Positions 17,988 through 25,128 of a stretch of DNA of 64,000 nucleotides are shown in pieces. A model generated the notes under the pieces. It made no database searches. It was not told where the DNA came from and was given only the letters and a program-made list of their open reading frames with translations. The position numbers were made by a program, and so were the translations under genes. The stretch is from an uncultured Muribaculaceae bacterium (GTDB lineage Bacteria; Bacteroidota; Bacteroidia; Bacteroidales; Muribaculaceae), in assembly GCA_910578385.1 (NCBI GenBank), contig CAJTQV010000007.1, positions 94,613-158,612 on the forward strand, given 5' to 3'. The stretch's first letter is position 1. Every line of letters begins with the position of its first letter.

Positions 17988-18905
17988 ATGAAAGAAGTAA
18001 TCGACAAAATAGACCGCAGTCTTATTGAAGCCGAACTGACGCCCGACCGTCTGCTCCGCCGCTCAAACAAAGGCGACAACGAGATCTACGTTGTCGACGC
18101 CTTCAACGCACCAAACACCATGCGCGAGATAGGCCGCCTCCGCGAGATAGCCTTCCGCGACGCAGGTGGCGGAACAGGTCTCGAATGCGACATCGACGAA
18201 TTCGACACCATGCAGCCCGTGCCATGCCGCCAGATGATAGTCTGGAACCCCGCCGACCGCGAGATAATCGGCGGCTACCGATTCATCCTCGGCGAGGACA
18301 TACAGCTCCACGACGGCGTGCCACACATCGCCACCTCACACATGTTCCGCTTCTCCGAACGCTTCCTGAAAGAATACCTTCCCCACACCATCGAGCTCGG
18401 ACGCTCATTCGTGGTCGTCAACTACCAGAACACCGGCACACGACCCAACTCCATCTACGCCCTCGACAACCTCTGGGATGGCCTCGGAGCGCTCGTGCTG
18501 AAATACCCCCAGATCAAATACCTCTTCGGCAAAGTCACAATGTATCCCGAATACGGAGCCGAATGCCGCGACATGATCCTCGGCTTCATGCACAAACACT
18601 TCCCCGACCGCGACAACCTCGTCACCCCCATAGAACAGCTCCCCACCGCGGCCCTCTCACCCGAGATACAGGCACGCTACAACGGAGCCGACTACAAAGA
18701 AGACTACCGCATCCTCAACCACTACATCCGCAGCCACGGCCGCAAGATACCCCCGTTGGTCAACGCCTACATGTCCCTCTCCCCCACCATGCGCATGTTC
18801 GGCACAGCCATCAACCCCGAATTCGGCGACGTCGAAGAGTCAGGCATCTTCCTTGTCATCGACGAAATCTTCGACGACAAAAAAGCCCGCCACATGACCC
18901 TTTGA
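17988..18905 (+). CDS. glsB: GlsB/OlsB-like N-acyltransferase (Acetyltransf_5)
   Basis: The 305-residue protein matches the Bacteroides GlsB group. It contains IGRLREIAFRDAGGGTG, CDIDEFDTM, IIGGYRFILGED, TSHMFRFSE and TIELGRSFV, with KVTMYPEYG later. GlsB transfers a 3-hydroxy fatty acyl chain from acyl carrier protein to the amine of glycine, the first step of glycine (serine-glycine) lipid synthesis in Bacteroides. The partner O-acyltransferase GlsA (PlsC-like) is often adjacent but is not seen in this window. ATG at 17988 is chosen because the earlier in-frame ATG at 17952 lies in the ychF hairpin. The assignment is from family motifs. Confidence 0.85.
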   Translation: MKEVIDKIDRSLIEAELTPDRLLRRSNKGDNEIYVVDAFNAPNTMREIGRLREIAFRDAGGGTGLECDIDEFDTMQPVPCRQMIVWNPADREIIGGYRFILGEDIQLHDGVPHIATSHMFRFSERFLKEYLPHTIELGRSFVVVNYQNTGTRPNSIYALDNLWDGLGALVLKYPQIKYLFGKVTMYPEYGAECRDMILGFMHKHFPDRDNLVTPIEQLPTAALSPEIQARYNGADYKEDYRILNHYIRSHGRKIPPLVNAYMSLSPTMRMFGTAINPEFGDVEESGIFLVIDEIFDDKKARHMTL

Positions 18906-18914
18906 CCCCCGTCC

Positions 18915-18971
18915 CCCCGTGGCGCAGTCCCCCGTCCCCGTGGCGCAGTGTGAGGGCGGAAGCCCGAATCC
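18915..18971 (+). repeat. Family-B element with duplicated lead
   Basis: CCCCGTGGCGCAGT occurs twice (18915 and 18936). The second copy runs into GTGAGGGCGGAAGCCCGAATCC. It lies between the convergent glsB-like and lipoprotein genes and may act as a bidirectional RNA-end hairpin. Confidence 0.7.
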
Positions 18972-18994
18972 CACGTCAAGCCTCCATCCCCCTT

Positions 18995-19465
18995 TTACCA
19001 AGGCGCATAGTTAATCCGGTCATACACATAAGTCTGCACCCGTCCCCCACTGGTCCGCCACTGCATCCAGAGCGTGTTGTTGCCATGCGTGAACCAATAA
19101 TTCGTGGTCAGCGGACTGCTGTACTCATACTGTATATTGATCTGATAATTCGAAGTCCCCGTATTCGAGCCCTGGCACCAATACCTCAACTGTTCACGCT
19201 CACGGTAACCATTATCCAGATAATAATAATAACCGTAACCATTCCCATTGAAATACAGATAATTCGCATCCGACTGATAAACCGGATCACTATTATACTG
19301 CACCAGCATCCAATACCCGCCCAGACGCGAATCATTGAAAGTATCCCAACCCGTCGGAGGGCCGCCCCACCAGTCCCCGTCGGCATTGATACAACTCGTC
19401 AGCCCCGTCACCGACAGAGCCACCACAGCCACAATCCCAGCCACCGTACGTAAAATCCTTTTCAT
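18995..19465 (-). CDS. Small putative lipoprotein, aromatic-rich
   Basis: A 156-residue protein with a lipoprotein signal (hydrophobic core then LTGLTSC-type lipobox; Cys near residue 26). The mature part is very rich in Tyr, Trp, Asn and Gly (for example NGNGYGYYYYLDNGY) and ends TYVYDRINYAPW. This pattern resembles small outer-surface beta-sandwich lipoproteins of Bacteroidales, but no family is recognised. It is monocistronic between the glsB-like gene, with which it converges, and cdd. Function unknown. Confidence 0.75.
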   Translation of the reverse strand: MKRILRTVAGIVAVVALSVTGLTSCINADGDWWGGPPTGWDTFNDSRLGGYWMLVQYNSDPVYQSDANYLYFNGNGYGYYYYLDNGYREREQLRYWCQGSNTGTSNYQINIQYEYSSPLTTNYWFTHGNNTLWMQWRTSGGRVQTYVYDRINYAPW

Positions 19466-19596
19466 AACAAAACCATTTATAATGAAACCTCAGCTCTTCC
19501 AGCCAACTGCCAATCCCGCCGACTGAAAAAACCTCTTTAGAATCAAAACACCCCCCGCCCCAATAAGTTTACCACCTCAACCTTCTCCCCATCCTC

Positions 19597-19632
19597 CCTG
19601 TCGAGTGGGTCAAGCCTGCAGGCTTGACCTCC
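19597..19632 (+). repeat. Family-D palindromic element
   Basis: CTGTCGAGTGGGTCAAGCC then TGCA and GGCTTGACCTCC form a hairpin (GTCAAGCC pairs with GGCTTGAC). It lies just beyond the 3' end of cdd. Compared with 21574 and 51692, both arms have changed together (TCAAGCC/GGCTTGA instead of TAAAGCC/GGCTTTA), keeping the pairing. Confidence 0.75.
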
Positions 19633-19644
19633 TCCCCCACAAAA

Positions 19645-20124
19645 TCAAAACTCAGTAAAAGTCAACGGCAGCAGCGAACTCACCGACGGCAAGACATACA
19701 CCCCCTCACGCCCATACAAAAGCACCTCCATAGGTCCATAAAGCTTCTCATACTCCACCAGCGCCTGACGGCACGCACCGCACGGACTGATCGGCTTCCC
19801 CTGGAACTCACCACCCGTCCACGCCGCCACAGCAATCTTCCGCATCCTCACACCCGGATACAGAGCCGATGCCTGAAAACAAGCCGTACGCTCCGCGCAC
19901 GTCCCCGACGGATAAGCCGCATTCTCCTGATTCGCCCCCAGCACAATCCTGCCATCCTCCATCCGGATAGCCGCCCCAACATGAAACTTCGAATAAGGCG
20001 CATAACTGTTACGCGTCATCCCCTTGGCAGCATCCACCAGCTCCCGGTCCTCCGCCGGCAGCTCATCATATCCGAACACCCTTACCTCCGTCTCAATCTT
20101 TTTTAACTCCATAACCTTTGCCAT
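19645..20124 (-). CDS. cdd: Cytidine deaminase
   Basis: A 159-residue zinc deaminase converting cytidine and deoxycytidine to uridine forms in pyrimidine salvage. The active site is seen as FHVGAAI, then CAERTA (zinc Cys and catalytic Glu) and PCGACRQ with the other two zinc cysteines, in standard order and spacing. ATG at 20124 (MAKVMELKK) is used; 20112 (MELKKIE) is possible. The upstream extension to 20163 crosses a + strand promoter and is unlikely to be translated. The gene is transcribed alone on the - strand. Its start region overlaps the opposing promoter at 20117-20147. Confidence 0.93.
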   Translation of the reverse strand: MAKVMELKKIETEVRVFGYDELPAEDRELVDAAKGMTRNSYAPYSKFHVGAAIRMEDGRIVLGANQENAAYPSGTCAERTACFQASALYPGVRMRKIAVAAWTGGEFQGKPISPCGACRQALVEYEKLYGPMEVLLYGREGVYVLPSVSSLLPLTFTEF

Positions 20125-20147
20125 TAAAATAATTTTATCTAACTTTG
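20117..20147 (+). promoter_or_regulatory. Promoter for the glucosaminidase gene, overlapping the cdd start
   Basis: TTTG at 20117-20120, 19 nt, then TAACTTTG at 20140-20147. Transcription would start near 20152 and give a leader of about 300 nt for the gene at 20455, passing through three family-C hairpins. Its -33 box overlaps codons of the divergent cdd. Confidence 0.65.
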
Positions 20148-20197
20148 CTCCCCCTCTCTCCAACCGCTCTCCTTTCCCCAGCCTCTCCCCCGCGCGC

Positions 20198-20416
20198 CCG
20201 GTTTTTGTCTCCAGCGCGCAAGCTTCAGCTGCGCTCCCCCTTTCTCTCCCCTCTCTTCCACCCGAGTCCGGTTTTTGCCTCAGCGCGCAAGCTTCAGCTG
20301 CGCTCCCCCTTTCTCTCCCCTCTTTCCTCCCCGAGCCCGGTTTTTGTCTCCGGCACGCAAGCTTCAGCTGCGCTCACATCTGCCTCCGAGGGCTGTGTGA
20401 GGGCGGAAGCCCGAAG
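20198..20416 (+). repeat. Three tandem family-C palindromes and one family-B element
   Basis: Units at 20198-20240, 20268-20310 and 20337-20374 repeat with a period near 70 bp. Each has CCGGTTTTTG, a variable CT, then GCGCGCAAGCTTCAGCTGCGC (third copy GGCACGCAAGC). A family-B hairpin follows at 20394-20416. Together they fill the leader between promoter and start codon of the glucosaminidase gene; no ORF is credible here. Confidence 0.8.
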
Positions 20417-20454
20417 AAAAATCCCCCTTTCCATAATAGACCCACCAATTACCC

Positions 20455-21330
20455 ATGCGTTTACTCACCGTCATAATTTTCACCCTCATCTCCCCCCTCC
20501 TCCTGCTCGCCGATGCCTACCAGGACTACATCAACACCTACGCGCCCATGGCCATCGAACAACAGCAGGCCCACGGCATCCCCGCCTCGATAACACTCGC
20601 CCAAGGCCTCCTCGAATCAGCCGCCGGCCGCTCCACACTCGCCACCCGGGGCAACAACCACTTCGGAATCAAATGCCACTCCGAATGGACCGGCGACACC
20701 CTCCTCCGCTCCGACGACGCCCCCGACGAATGCTTCCGCGCATACCGCACAGCCGCCGAATCATTCGCCGACCACTCCCGCTTCCTCCTCCGCAAACGCT
20801 ACGCCCCCCTCTTCGAACTCCCCGAAACCGACTACGCCGCATGGGCCCGCACCCTCCGCGAATGCGGATACGCCACCGACCCCAACTACGCCTCTCGCCT
20901 CATAACAATCATCGAACGCTACGCCCTCTACATCTTCGACACCGAAACAGGACGACTCTCCGAAGAAAACAGCGACTACATCCGCTCCATCCTTCTCTCC
21001 ACCCACAAAGTCCTCCGCTCCCGAGGCCTTCACTACGTCATAGCCATGCCCGGCGACAACTACGCCGCCATAGCCCGAGAATTCGGCATCGACAAAAAGA
21101 AACTCCTCACCTACAACGACGCGCGCCGCGACGGCGAAATCAAAGCCTGGGAAGAAGTCTACCTCGAACCCAAACTCGACACCGCCCCCGAAGGCACCAC
21201 CACCGCCACCATCGGCGAAGGCGAATCCCTACACTCCCTCTCCCAGCGCTTCGGCATGACCGTCGCCTCCCTCCGAGCCCTCAACCCCGGCCTCAAAGAC
21301 CGCCCCGGCACCCGCCTCCGCCTCCGCTGA
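20455..21330 (+). CDS. GH73 N-acetylglucosaminidase with LysM-like repeats
   Basis: The 291-residue protein has a signal peptide (residues 1-20, LLTVIIFTLISPLLLLADA). A FlgJ-type GH73 domain follows (about 25-160) with PASITLAQGLLESAAGRS containing the catalytic Glu, NNHFGIKCH and YATDPNYASRL. Two LysM-like segments end the protein (about 190-240 and 246-291; for example GEGESLHSLSQRFGMTVASLRALNPGL). It cleaves peptidoglycan glycan strands in the periplasm or cell envelope. A strong promoter lies about 300 nt upstream and the leader is filled with hairpins, so expression may depend on RNA structure. Confidence 0.92.
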   Translation: MRLLTVIIFTLISPLLLLADAYQDYINTYAPMAIEQQQAHGIPASITLAQGLLESAAGRSTLATRGNNHFGIKCHSEWTGDTLLRSDDAPDECFRAYRTAAESFADHSRFLLRKRYAPLFELPETDYAAWARTLRECGYATDPNYASRLITIIERYALYIFDTETGRLSEENSDYIRSILLSTHKVLRSRGLHYVIAMPGDNYAAIAREFGIDKKKLLTYNDARRDGEIKAWEEVYLEPKLDTAPEGTTTATIGEGESLHSLSQRFGMTVASLRALNPGLKDRPGTRLRLR

Positions 21331-21478
21331 ACCTCCCTCTCGCCGCCTCCGCCTGCGCTAAACCATCCCCTCCCCTCCTCCGCTGAACCATCCCCTCCTC
21401 CTCCGCTGAACCATCATCTCTCCCGTCCCCACTTTCCCCAACCCTCCCAACTTCTCTCCACCCCAAGTCCCATTTTTT

Positions 21479-21609
21479 GTTTAAGCTCTGAGCTTTAGCG
21501 AAGACCCAGCCCCATCCATGCAGAGCGCAGTGTGAGGGCGGAAGCCCGAATCCCCGCATCCCGGTCGAGCGTCCCTGTCGAGTGGGTAAAGCCTGCGGGC
21601 TTTACCTCC
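21479..21609 (+). repeat. Cluster of degenerate C, B and D palindromic elements
   Basis: After the glucosaminidase gene come a worn family-C hairpin (GAGCTTTAGCG, near 21487-21501), family B (21525-21553) and family D (CTGTCGAGTGGGTAAAGCC, TGC, GGGCTTTACC; 21574-21609). The same C-B-D order recurs at 51598-51727. The rest of the 293-bp gap is C/T-rich and non-coding. Confidence 0.78.
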
Positions 21610-21623
21610 ACCCCTGCGCCAAC

Positions 21624-22664
21624 CTATTTGCCTCCGCTCCGGAGCTTCAGCTCCTTCTGCCTGAACACATACCCGGCCGAGAAAAGTCCGAGCACAACCA
21701 GCCACGCAGCCTGACAACCCCACATAACCATCGAGAACGAAGCCCCCTCCGTATCACCCACACCATACAAAGACAGCGCGAACATCACCGCCAGGTTCCA
21801 CGGCCCGAGTCCGCCATTGCTCGGTATCGCCATCGAGAACGACCCGAACACAAACACCACCAGTCCCGGAATCAACCCGTAAGCCGACCCCGCCTCATCA
21901 ACCAGCGCCCGTGTGAAAGGAAAAGCCTGGAACATCACATAAGTCTCCATATAATAACAGAGCCATATACCCAACGTCAGCACAACATACCAACCACGGC
22001 CCTTCATCGTGAACAGCACCTTGAACCCCTGCCAGACCTTCGCCAGACTACCATCCATCTTCTGCACCCACCTGTACCCCCGCATGTAACGGCAGACGCA
22101 CCAGAACCCACCGATCACCGCCGCGATTCCGAGCCACACCAGTTTGTCATCCACAATATGAGTGATATCCCTCCCGACCTGATAATGTGACAGGAACGAC
22201 TCGATCGCCGGATGCGCCACCACCAGACACAGCAACGTCAGACACACAACCACCACCGCATCCGAGCCACGGTCACCAATATCCGTCCCAACCACCGTCG
22301 AAAGCGGCACATGCTCCGACCGACTGATATAGACACACCGCCACACCTCCCCCAATCTCGGGAAAACCAGATTCAGAGCATAAGCCCCGAAAATAGAGAC
22401 ACTCTCCTTAGTGACAGTCATCCTCGGCACCCCGGCTGCCCGCAGCTGTATCCCCCACCTCACGCCCCTGACCATATGCGACAAAGTAGTGATAGCCATC
22501 ATGACCACCACCCACCAAAAATCGCACTCATCACGCACCACCCTGACAATATCCCTGAAATTAACCTTCTCGAACAGCCACACCACCAGTCCGACCGAAA
22601 TAGCCACCGGCACCAGATAATCCAGCCCCTTCACCACCTTATGTCCAAAACCTTTCCAATCCAT
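21624..22664 (-). CDS. YbhN/LPG-synthase-like integral membrane protein
   Basis: A 346-residue membrane protein with about eight transmembrane segments of the flippase-like UPF0104/lysylphosphatidylglycerol synthetase TM family. It shows the family-typical PRLGEVWRCVYISR and NGGLGPWNLAVMFALSLYG segments. Relatives are suspected lipid or polyprenyl-lipid flippases; no soluble synthetase domain is present here. The C-terminus (KELKLRSGGK) is encoded by a palindromic repeat (21640-21653), so the element has become the end of the gene. It stands alone on the - strand between repeat-filled gaps. Confidence 0.85.
   Translation of the reverse strand: MDWKGFGHKVVKGLDYLVPVAISVGLVVWLFEKVNFRDIVRVVRDECDFWWVVVMMAITTLSHMVRGVRWGIQLRAAGVPRMTVTKESVSIFGAYALNLVFPRLGEVWRCVYISRSEHVPLSTVVGTDIGDRGSDAVVVVCLTLLCLVVAHPAIESFLSHYQVGRDITHIVDDKLVWLGIAAVIGGFWCVCRYMRGYRWVQKMDGSLAKVWQGFKVLFTMKGRGWYVVLTLGIWLCYYMETYVMFQAFPFTRALVDEAGSAYGLIPGLVVFVFGSFSMAIPSNGGLGPWNLAVMFALSLYGVGDTEGASFSMVMWGCQAAWLVVLGLFSAGYVFRQKELKLRSGGK
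21640..21653 (+). repeat. Family-C short palindrome forming the 3' end of a coding region
   Basis: GGAGCT-TC-AGCTCC overlaps the last codons of the YbhN-like gene, 14 bp before its stop. A comparable hairpin ends the GH32 gene at 60139. Confidence 0.7.
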
Positions 22665-22787
22665 AACCTTAACATTAACATTAAAATCTGTAAAATACCT
22701 TTAACCTAAATAACCTGCCACCCTCCCCATTTGTTTTCCCGCCCTTCCCCAACCCTCCTCTCCTCTCTCCCTCTCTCCCTCCGCCGT

Positions 22788-22823
22788 CCGGTTTTTGTAT
22801 CAGCGCGCAAGCTTCAGCTGCGC
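22788..22823 (+). repeat. Family-C palindromic element
   Basis: CCGGTTTTTGTATCAGCGC followed by GCAAGCTTCAGCTGCGCC, between divergent genes and about 35 bp upstream of the -33 region at 22859. It might influence the adjacent promoter. Confidence 0.75.
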
Positions 22824-22858
22824 CACCTCCCCCTCCGCCCAAAATTGCGGCAAATTAC

Positions 22859-22889
22859 TTTAATACTCCACAAATTTTTCATAACTTTG
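22859..22889 (+). promoter_or_regulatory. Promoter giving a near-leaderless transcript
   Basis: TTTA at 22859-22862, 19 nt and TAACTTTG at 22882-22889. The start codon at 22895 begins only 5 nt after the -7 box, so transcription should begin at or within a few bases of the ATG. Confidence 0.65.
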
Positions 22890-22894
22890 CAATT

Positions 22895-23551
22895 ATGAAA
22901 TTCAAAGAGTTTTACAATCCCCGACACGTCTACGACGGATTCTTCGAGACATACTTCATACGCCCCTTCTTCCACCACTACGCCGATTTCCGCAGCCGTG
23001 AGTCAGGAGGCGCATGTCTGCGCTCCCTCCTCGCATGGCTCGTGGTCACTCTCGGCATAGCCGGAATCATGATGGGACAGGTCGGCCTGCTCGGCCCCGA
23101 AGTAGGCTTCACCGCACTCACCATAGTGTCCATCATCTGGGGAGCATTCTCTCTGACACCTCTCATAGCCCTCGTGGCACGCACCACCAACGGTGCCCCC
23201 GAAAAAGAACTTCATCCACGTATGCTCGGGGTTGACACCCTGCTCGGTGTGAGCTGCCTCCTCTTCTTCCTCCTCGGATTGCTGATGATGACCACCACTC
23301 TCAACTCCGGCCAGCTTAACCCCAACGCCGGCATGACCGACGAACCCGACACAACCCGCATCGAGGAAGAATACATAAAAGAGGAACCCATCTTCACCTA
23401 CCAGGACGAAATGCCGGCACAGACCGAAGAACCCGTCGACACCCTCAGCGACATGACCGAGCCCGACCTCGCCGACCCCGACGAGAGCTTCGACCCCACC
23501 CTCGTCACCCCCGAGGAAATAGAATCCGACCCCGTCACCGACACCCTCTGA
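22895..23551 (+). CDS. Membrane protein of unknown function with acidic tail
   Basis: A 218-residue protein. The N-terminus is aromatic and basic (MKFKEFYNPRHVYDGFF). Three hydrophobic helices follow (about 42-62, 70-92 and 113-133), then an 85-residue tail very rich in Asp, Glu, Pro and Thr (EEPIFTYQDEMPAQTEEP and repeats of DP). No domain is recognised. The topology suggests an inner-membrane protein with a long acidic tail. Its promoter abuts the ATG, so the mRNA is probably leaderless. The ATG at 22895 is the only sensible start. Function unknown. Confidence 0.78.
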   Translation: MKFKEFYNPRHVYDGFFETYFIRPFFHHYADFRSRESGGACLRSLLAWLVVTLGIAGIMMGQVGLLGPEVGFTALTIVSIIWGAFSLTPLIALVARTTNGAPEKELHPRMLGVDTLLGVSCLLFFLLGLLMMTTTLNSGQLNPNAGMTDEPDTTRIEEEYIKEEPIFTYQDEMPAQTEEPVDTLSDMTEPDLADPDESFDPTLVTPEEIESDPVTDTL

Positions 23552-23683
23552 TCCCTTTCCTTATTTTCCTTATTTTTCTTATTTTCTTATTCCCGGTTCT
23601 AATTCCCGCTTATTTTTTTAACCTCTACCCTACCATTTTTTCACCCTCTCCTATATAACCTTCTATATCCATCCATAGCGTGA

Positions 23684-23726
23684 GCGAGCTTGGCTCGCCG
23701 GTTGTGGCGCGACCACCGTCGCGCAC
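23684..23726 (+). repeat. Family-A palindromic element, intact
   Basis: First hairpin GCGAGC-TTG-GCTCGC, linker CGGTTGTG, second hairpin GCGCGAC-CACC-GTCGCGC. It lies in the gene-free stretch after the membrane protein gene. Confidence 0.85.
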
Positions 23727-23825
23727 AGTATCCCGGCCCCTCCTTCCCCATCCATTCATCCCAATCCATTTTTCCGCTCAGCCATTCATCCCCATCCCTC
23801 TTTCCGCTCAGCCATTATTTGTTTG

Positions 23826-23911
23826 AGCGAGGAGCTTCAGCTCCCCTCCCCTTCCCTCCTTCAGCTCCCCTCCCCTCTTTGTGGTGCCGTGTGAGGGCGG
23901 AAGCCCGAATC
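23826..23911 (+). repeat. Family-C short palindrome and family-B element
   Basis: GGAGCT-TC-AGCTCC (near 23831-23844, preceded by TTATTTGTTTGAG) and GTGTGAGGGCGGAAGCCCGA (23890-23909) lie 45 bp apart. Confidence 0.75.
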
Positions 23912-24033
23912 TCATGCAGATTCACAGCCCTTCCCCGCCTCTCTTCCCCCGGCCTCCGGCCAGTGTTCCCCCGCCTAATATTCCATCCCATCTCCCCCTC
24001 TTTAAAAATTTTTAAAATTTTTTAAGCAAAAAG

Positions 24034-24064
24034 TTTGTTGGTTAAAAAATTTTATTTACTTTTG
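24034..24064 (+). promoter_or_regulatory. Promoter for a non-coding transcript
   Basis: TTTG at 24034-24037, 19 nt, TACTTTTG at 24057-24064: an exact consensus promoter. No open frame of any length follows, so the product is probably an RNA. Confidence 0.7.
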
Positions 24065-24068
24065 CAAC

Positions 24069-24210
24069 TGTAATCTGACAAACATTTGCAGGGCTTATCA
24101 GAAGCTTCCGTTCAAATATGCCAAGATTCTCATATTTTTGGCATTTTGCGACAAGAAAAAGTATCACTAAACCCTGCAAAGCCCAAAGAAATTACATTTT
24201 GTCAATAATA
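24069..24210 (+). ncRNA. Candidate structured small RNA, possibly 6S-like
   Basis: Downstream of an exact promoter, the sequence folds into a long rod. TGACAAA (24076-24082) pairs with TTTGTCA (24198-24204). TTTGCAGGG (24085-24093) pairs with CCCTGCAAA (24172-24180). An inner hairpin ATGCCAA/TTGGCAT lies at 24118-24144. Paired ends with an unpaired middle are the layout of 6S RNA, which binds RNA polymerase, but the sequence alone does not prove this identity. The 3' end is uncertain. A hairpin AGCCGTC/GACGGCT at 24246-24265, or the one at 24421-24447, could be the terminator. No tmRNA, SRP RNA or RNase P core was recognised. Confidence 0.45.
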
Positions 24211-24245
24211 ATTAATTATGTTGTTGTTTTAAATTGTGAATGGAG

Positions 24246-24265
24246 AGCCGTCCTGACCGACGGCT
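24246..24265 (+). terminator. Hairpin downstream of the candidate RNA
   Basis: AGCCGTC-CTGACC-GACGGCT is a seven-pair stem followed by an AT-rich stretch without a clean T-run. Confidence 0.35.
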
Positions 24266-24420
24266 GCAAATAAATTTAGTGAATTAGATTGATTAGGAAT
24301 TTTGTAATAGAATGATTGATAAAAATGCGGATATGACTTACAAGTCATGATGGATTCAAAAAGATTGTTTTATTCTGTAAGAATATGACGATTTGATTCA
24401 ACCTAATTTTAATTCTGGAA

Positions 24421-24460
24421 GGAGGCCGATCGAAGAGATTAGCCTCCTTCACCCTTTTTA
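24421..24460 (+). terminator. Hairpin with T-run in the gene-free region
   Basis: GGAGGC pairs with GCCTCC across a 15-nt loop, followed by TTCACCCTTTTTA. It could end a transcript starting at 24069. Confidence 0.4.
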
Positions 24461-24463
24461 TCC

Positions 24464-24508
24464 CCCTCGCCTTGTGTACCCTCGCCTTATGTACCCTCGC
24501 CTTGTGTA
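24464..24508 (+). repeat. Three tandem 15-bp repeats
   Basis: CCCTCGCCTTGTGTA is repeated three times head to tail (the middle copy has one change). No spacer structure is present, so it is a minisatellite and not CRISPR. Confidence 0.8.
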
Positions 24509-24567
24509 CCCGTCGCTTACTACCTACCACAATTTCCTCAACCCCTCCGTCATAATATTTGTTATAG

Positions 24568-24588
24568 CCTCGGAGCTTCAGCTCCGTC
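24568..24588 (+). repeat. Family-C short palindrome
   Basis: CTCGGAGCT-TC-AGCTCCG in a non-coding stretch, preceded by TTTGTTATAG. Confidence 0.65.
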
Positions 24589-24719
24589 ACCTTCCTCCCC
24601 ACCTTTTTTTAATCACCTCTCCCACCTTATCACCACCTTTTTATGCTGTAAAATTATGCTATAAAACATATTTTTCACATCTTTTCACAACTTTTTCCCG
24701 ATTCGGGCGTTTATATTGG

Positions 24720-25010
24720 TGAAGTTAGTTCTAAGAACACAAGCCCGATTGGGCTGACCGGAAGATTCCACTGAATGAAAGACCACCCTCAGGAGCGGTC
24801 ATTTCCGGGAAATTTGAACGAAACATATTTTAATTATGAAGAATCTTATCAAAAAAGTGGTTCTGGCCTATTTCGAAAATTGCGCCCAGGTTTACACCAC
24901 GACGAAGTAACCCTTCGCTATCACACACGGACGAAGATCCCACCGGCCGACCAAAAGCCGGAGCCCTTCGCCAAGACACAAAAGCCGCCCCACCCGGGCG
25001 GCTTTCTTTT
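24720..25010 (+). ncRNA. Structured transcript with a short ORF and strong terminator
   Basis: This stretch has several potential stems: AGCCC-GATT-GGGCT near 24746-24759; an outer CCGGAA/TTCCGG pair (from 24762 to about 24808) enclosing GACC/GGTC; and CCGGC/GCCGG near 24943-24961. It closes with a perfect terminator at 24981-25005. A box close to TAnnTTTG (TATATTGG, near 24713) may be its promoter. It contains a 24-codon ORF at 24836. It could be a regulatory RNA, an attenuator-like leader or the mRNA of a small protein. I do not recognise it as a known RNA family. Confidence 0.45.
24836..24910 (+). CDS. Candidate 24-residue small protein
   Basis: ATG at 24836 to TAA at 24908 encodes a basic, amphipathic peptide beginning MKNLIKKVVLAYFENC and ending in TTTK. 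It follows an AT-rich stretch (ACATATTTTAATT) typical of Bacteroidales translation starts. It sits after a hairpin-rich leader and 70 bp before a strong terminator. No family is recognised. It may be a small membrane-associated protein or only part of a regulatory RNA. Conservation of the reading frame in related genomes would decide. Confidence 0.35.
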   Translation: MKNLIKKVVLAYFENCAQVYTTTK

Positions 25011-25012
25011 TA
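24981..25012 (+). terminator. Strong intrinsic terminator
   Basis: AAAGCCGCCC-CACCC-GGGCGGCTTT is a ten-pair GC-rich stem followed by CTTTTTA. It ends the transcript that contains the short ORF at 24836. Confidence 0.85.
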
Positions 25013-25050
25013 TAACCCCGCCAAGCCTCCGGAAGACACCCGTCTCGTGT

Positions 25051-25110
25051 CCGCCGTCGCGCACCCCATCCGTCCGGTTTTTGTCTCAGCTCGCAAGCTT
25101 CAGCTGCGCC
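25051..25110 (+). repeat. Family-A fragment and family-C element
   Basis: CCGCCGTCGCGCACC (25051-25065) is the right end of a family-A element. CCGGTTTTTGTCTCAGCTCG then CAAGCTTCAGCTGCGCC (25075-25110) is family C. They directly precede the DnaA-box cluster. Confidence 0.65.
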
Positions 25111-25128
25111 AATCCTCCCAAAAAGTCC

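Noticed and set aside
18185..19453. 422-codon Arg/His/Pro-rich frame over the glsB-like gene
   Set aside because: Shadow of the acyltransferase and of the opposing lipoprotein gene.
20145..21386. Arginine/proline-rich open frame over the palindromes and the glucosaminidase gene
   Set aside because: It is a shifted reading of the repeats and of the GH73 gene and has no plausible protein character.
24464..24508. CRISPR array
   Set aside because: The three 15-bp units are contiguous with no spacers, and no cas genes are present.
24069..25010. tmRNA, SRP RNA or RNase P RNA in the gene-free stretch
   Set aside because: I looked for the resume codon and ALAA-type tag, the SRP GGAAGCAGC apical loop and the RNase P GGAAAGTCC core and saw none.
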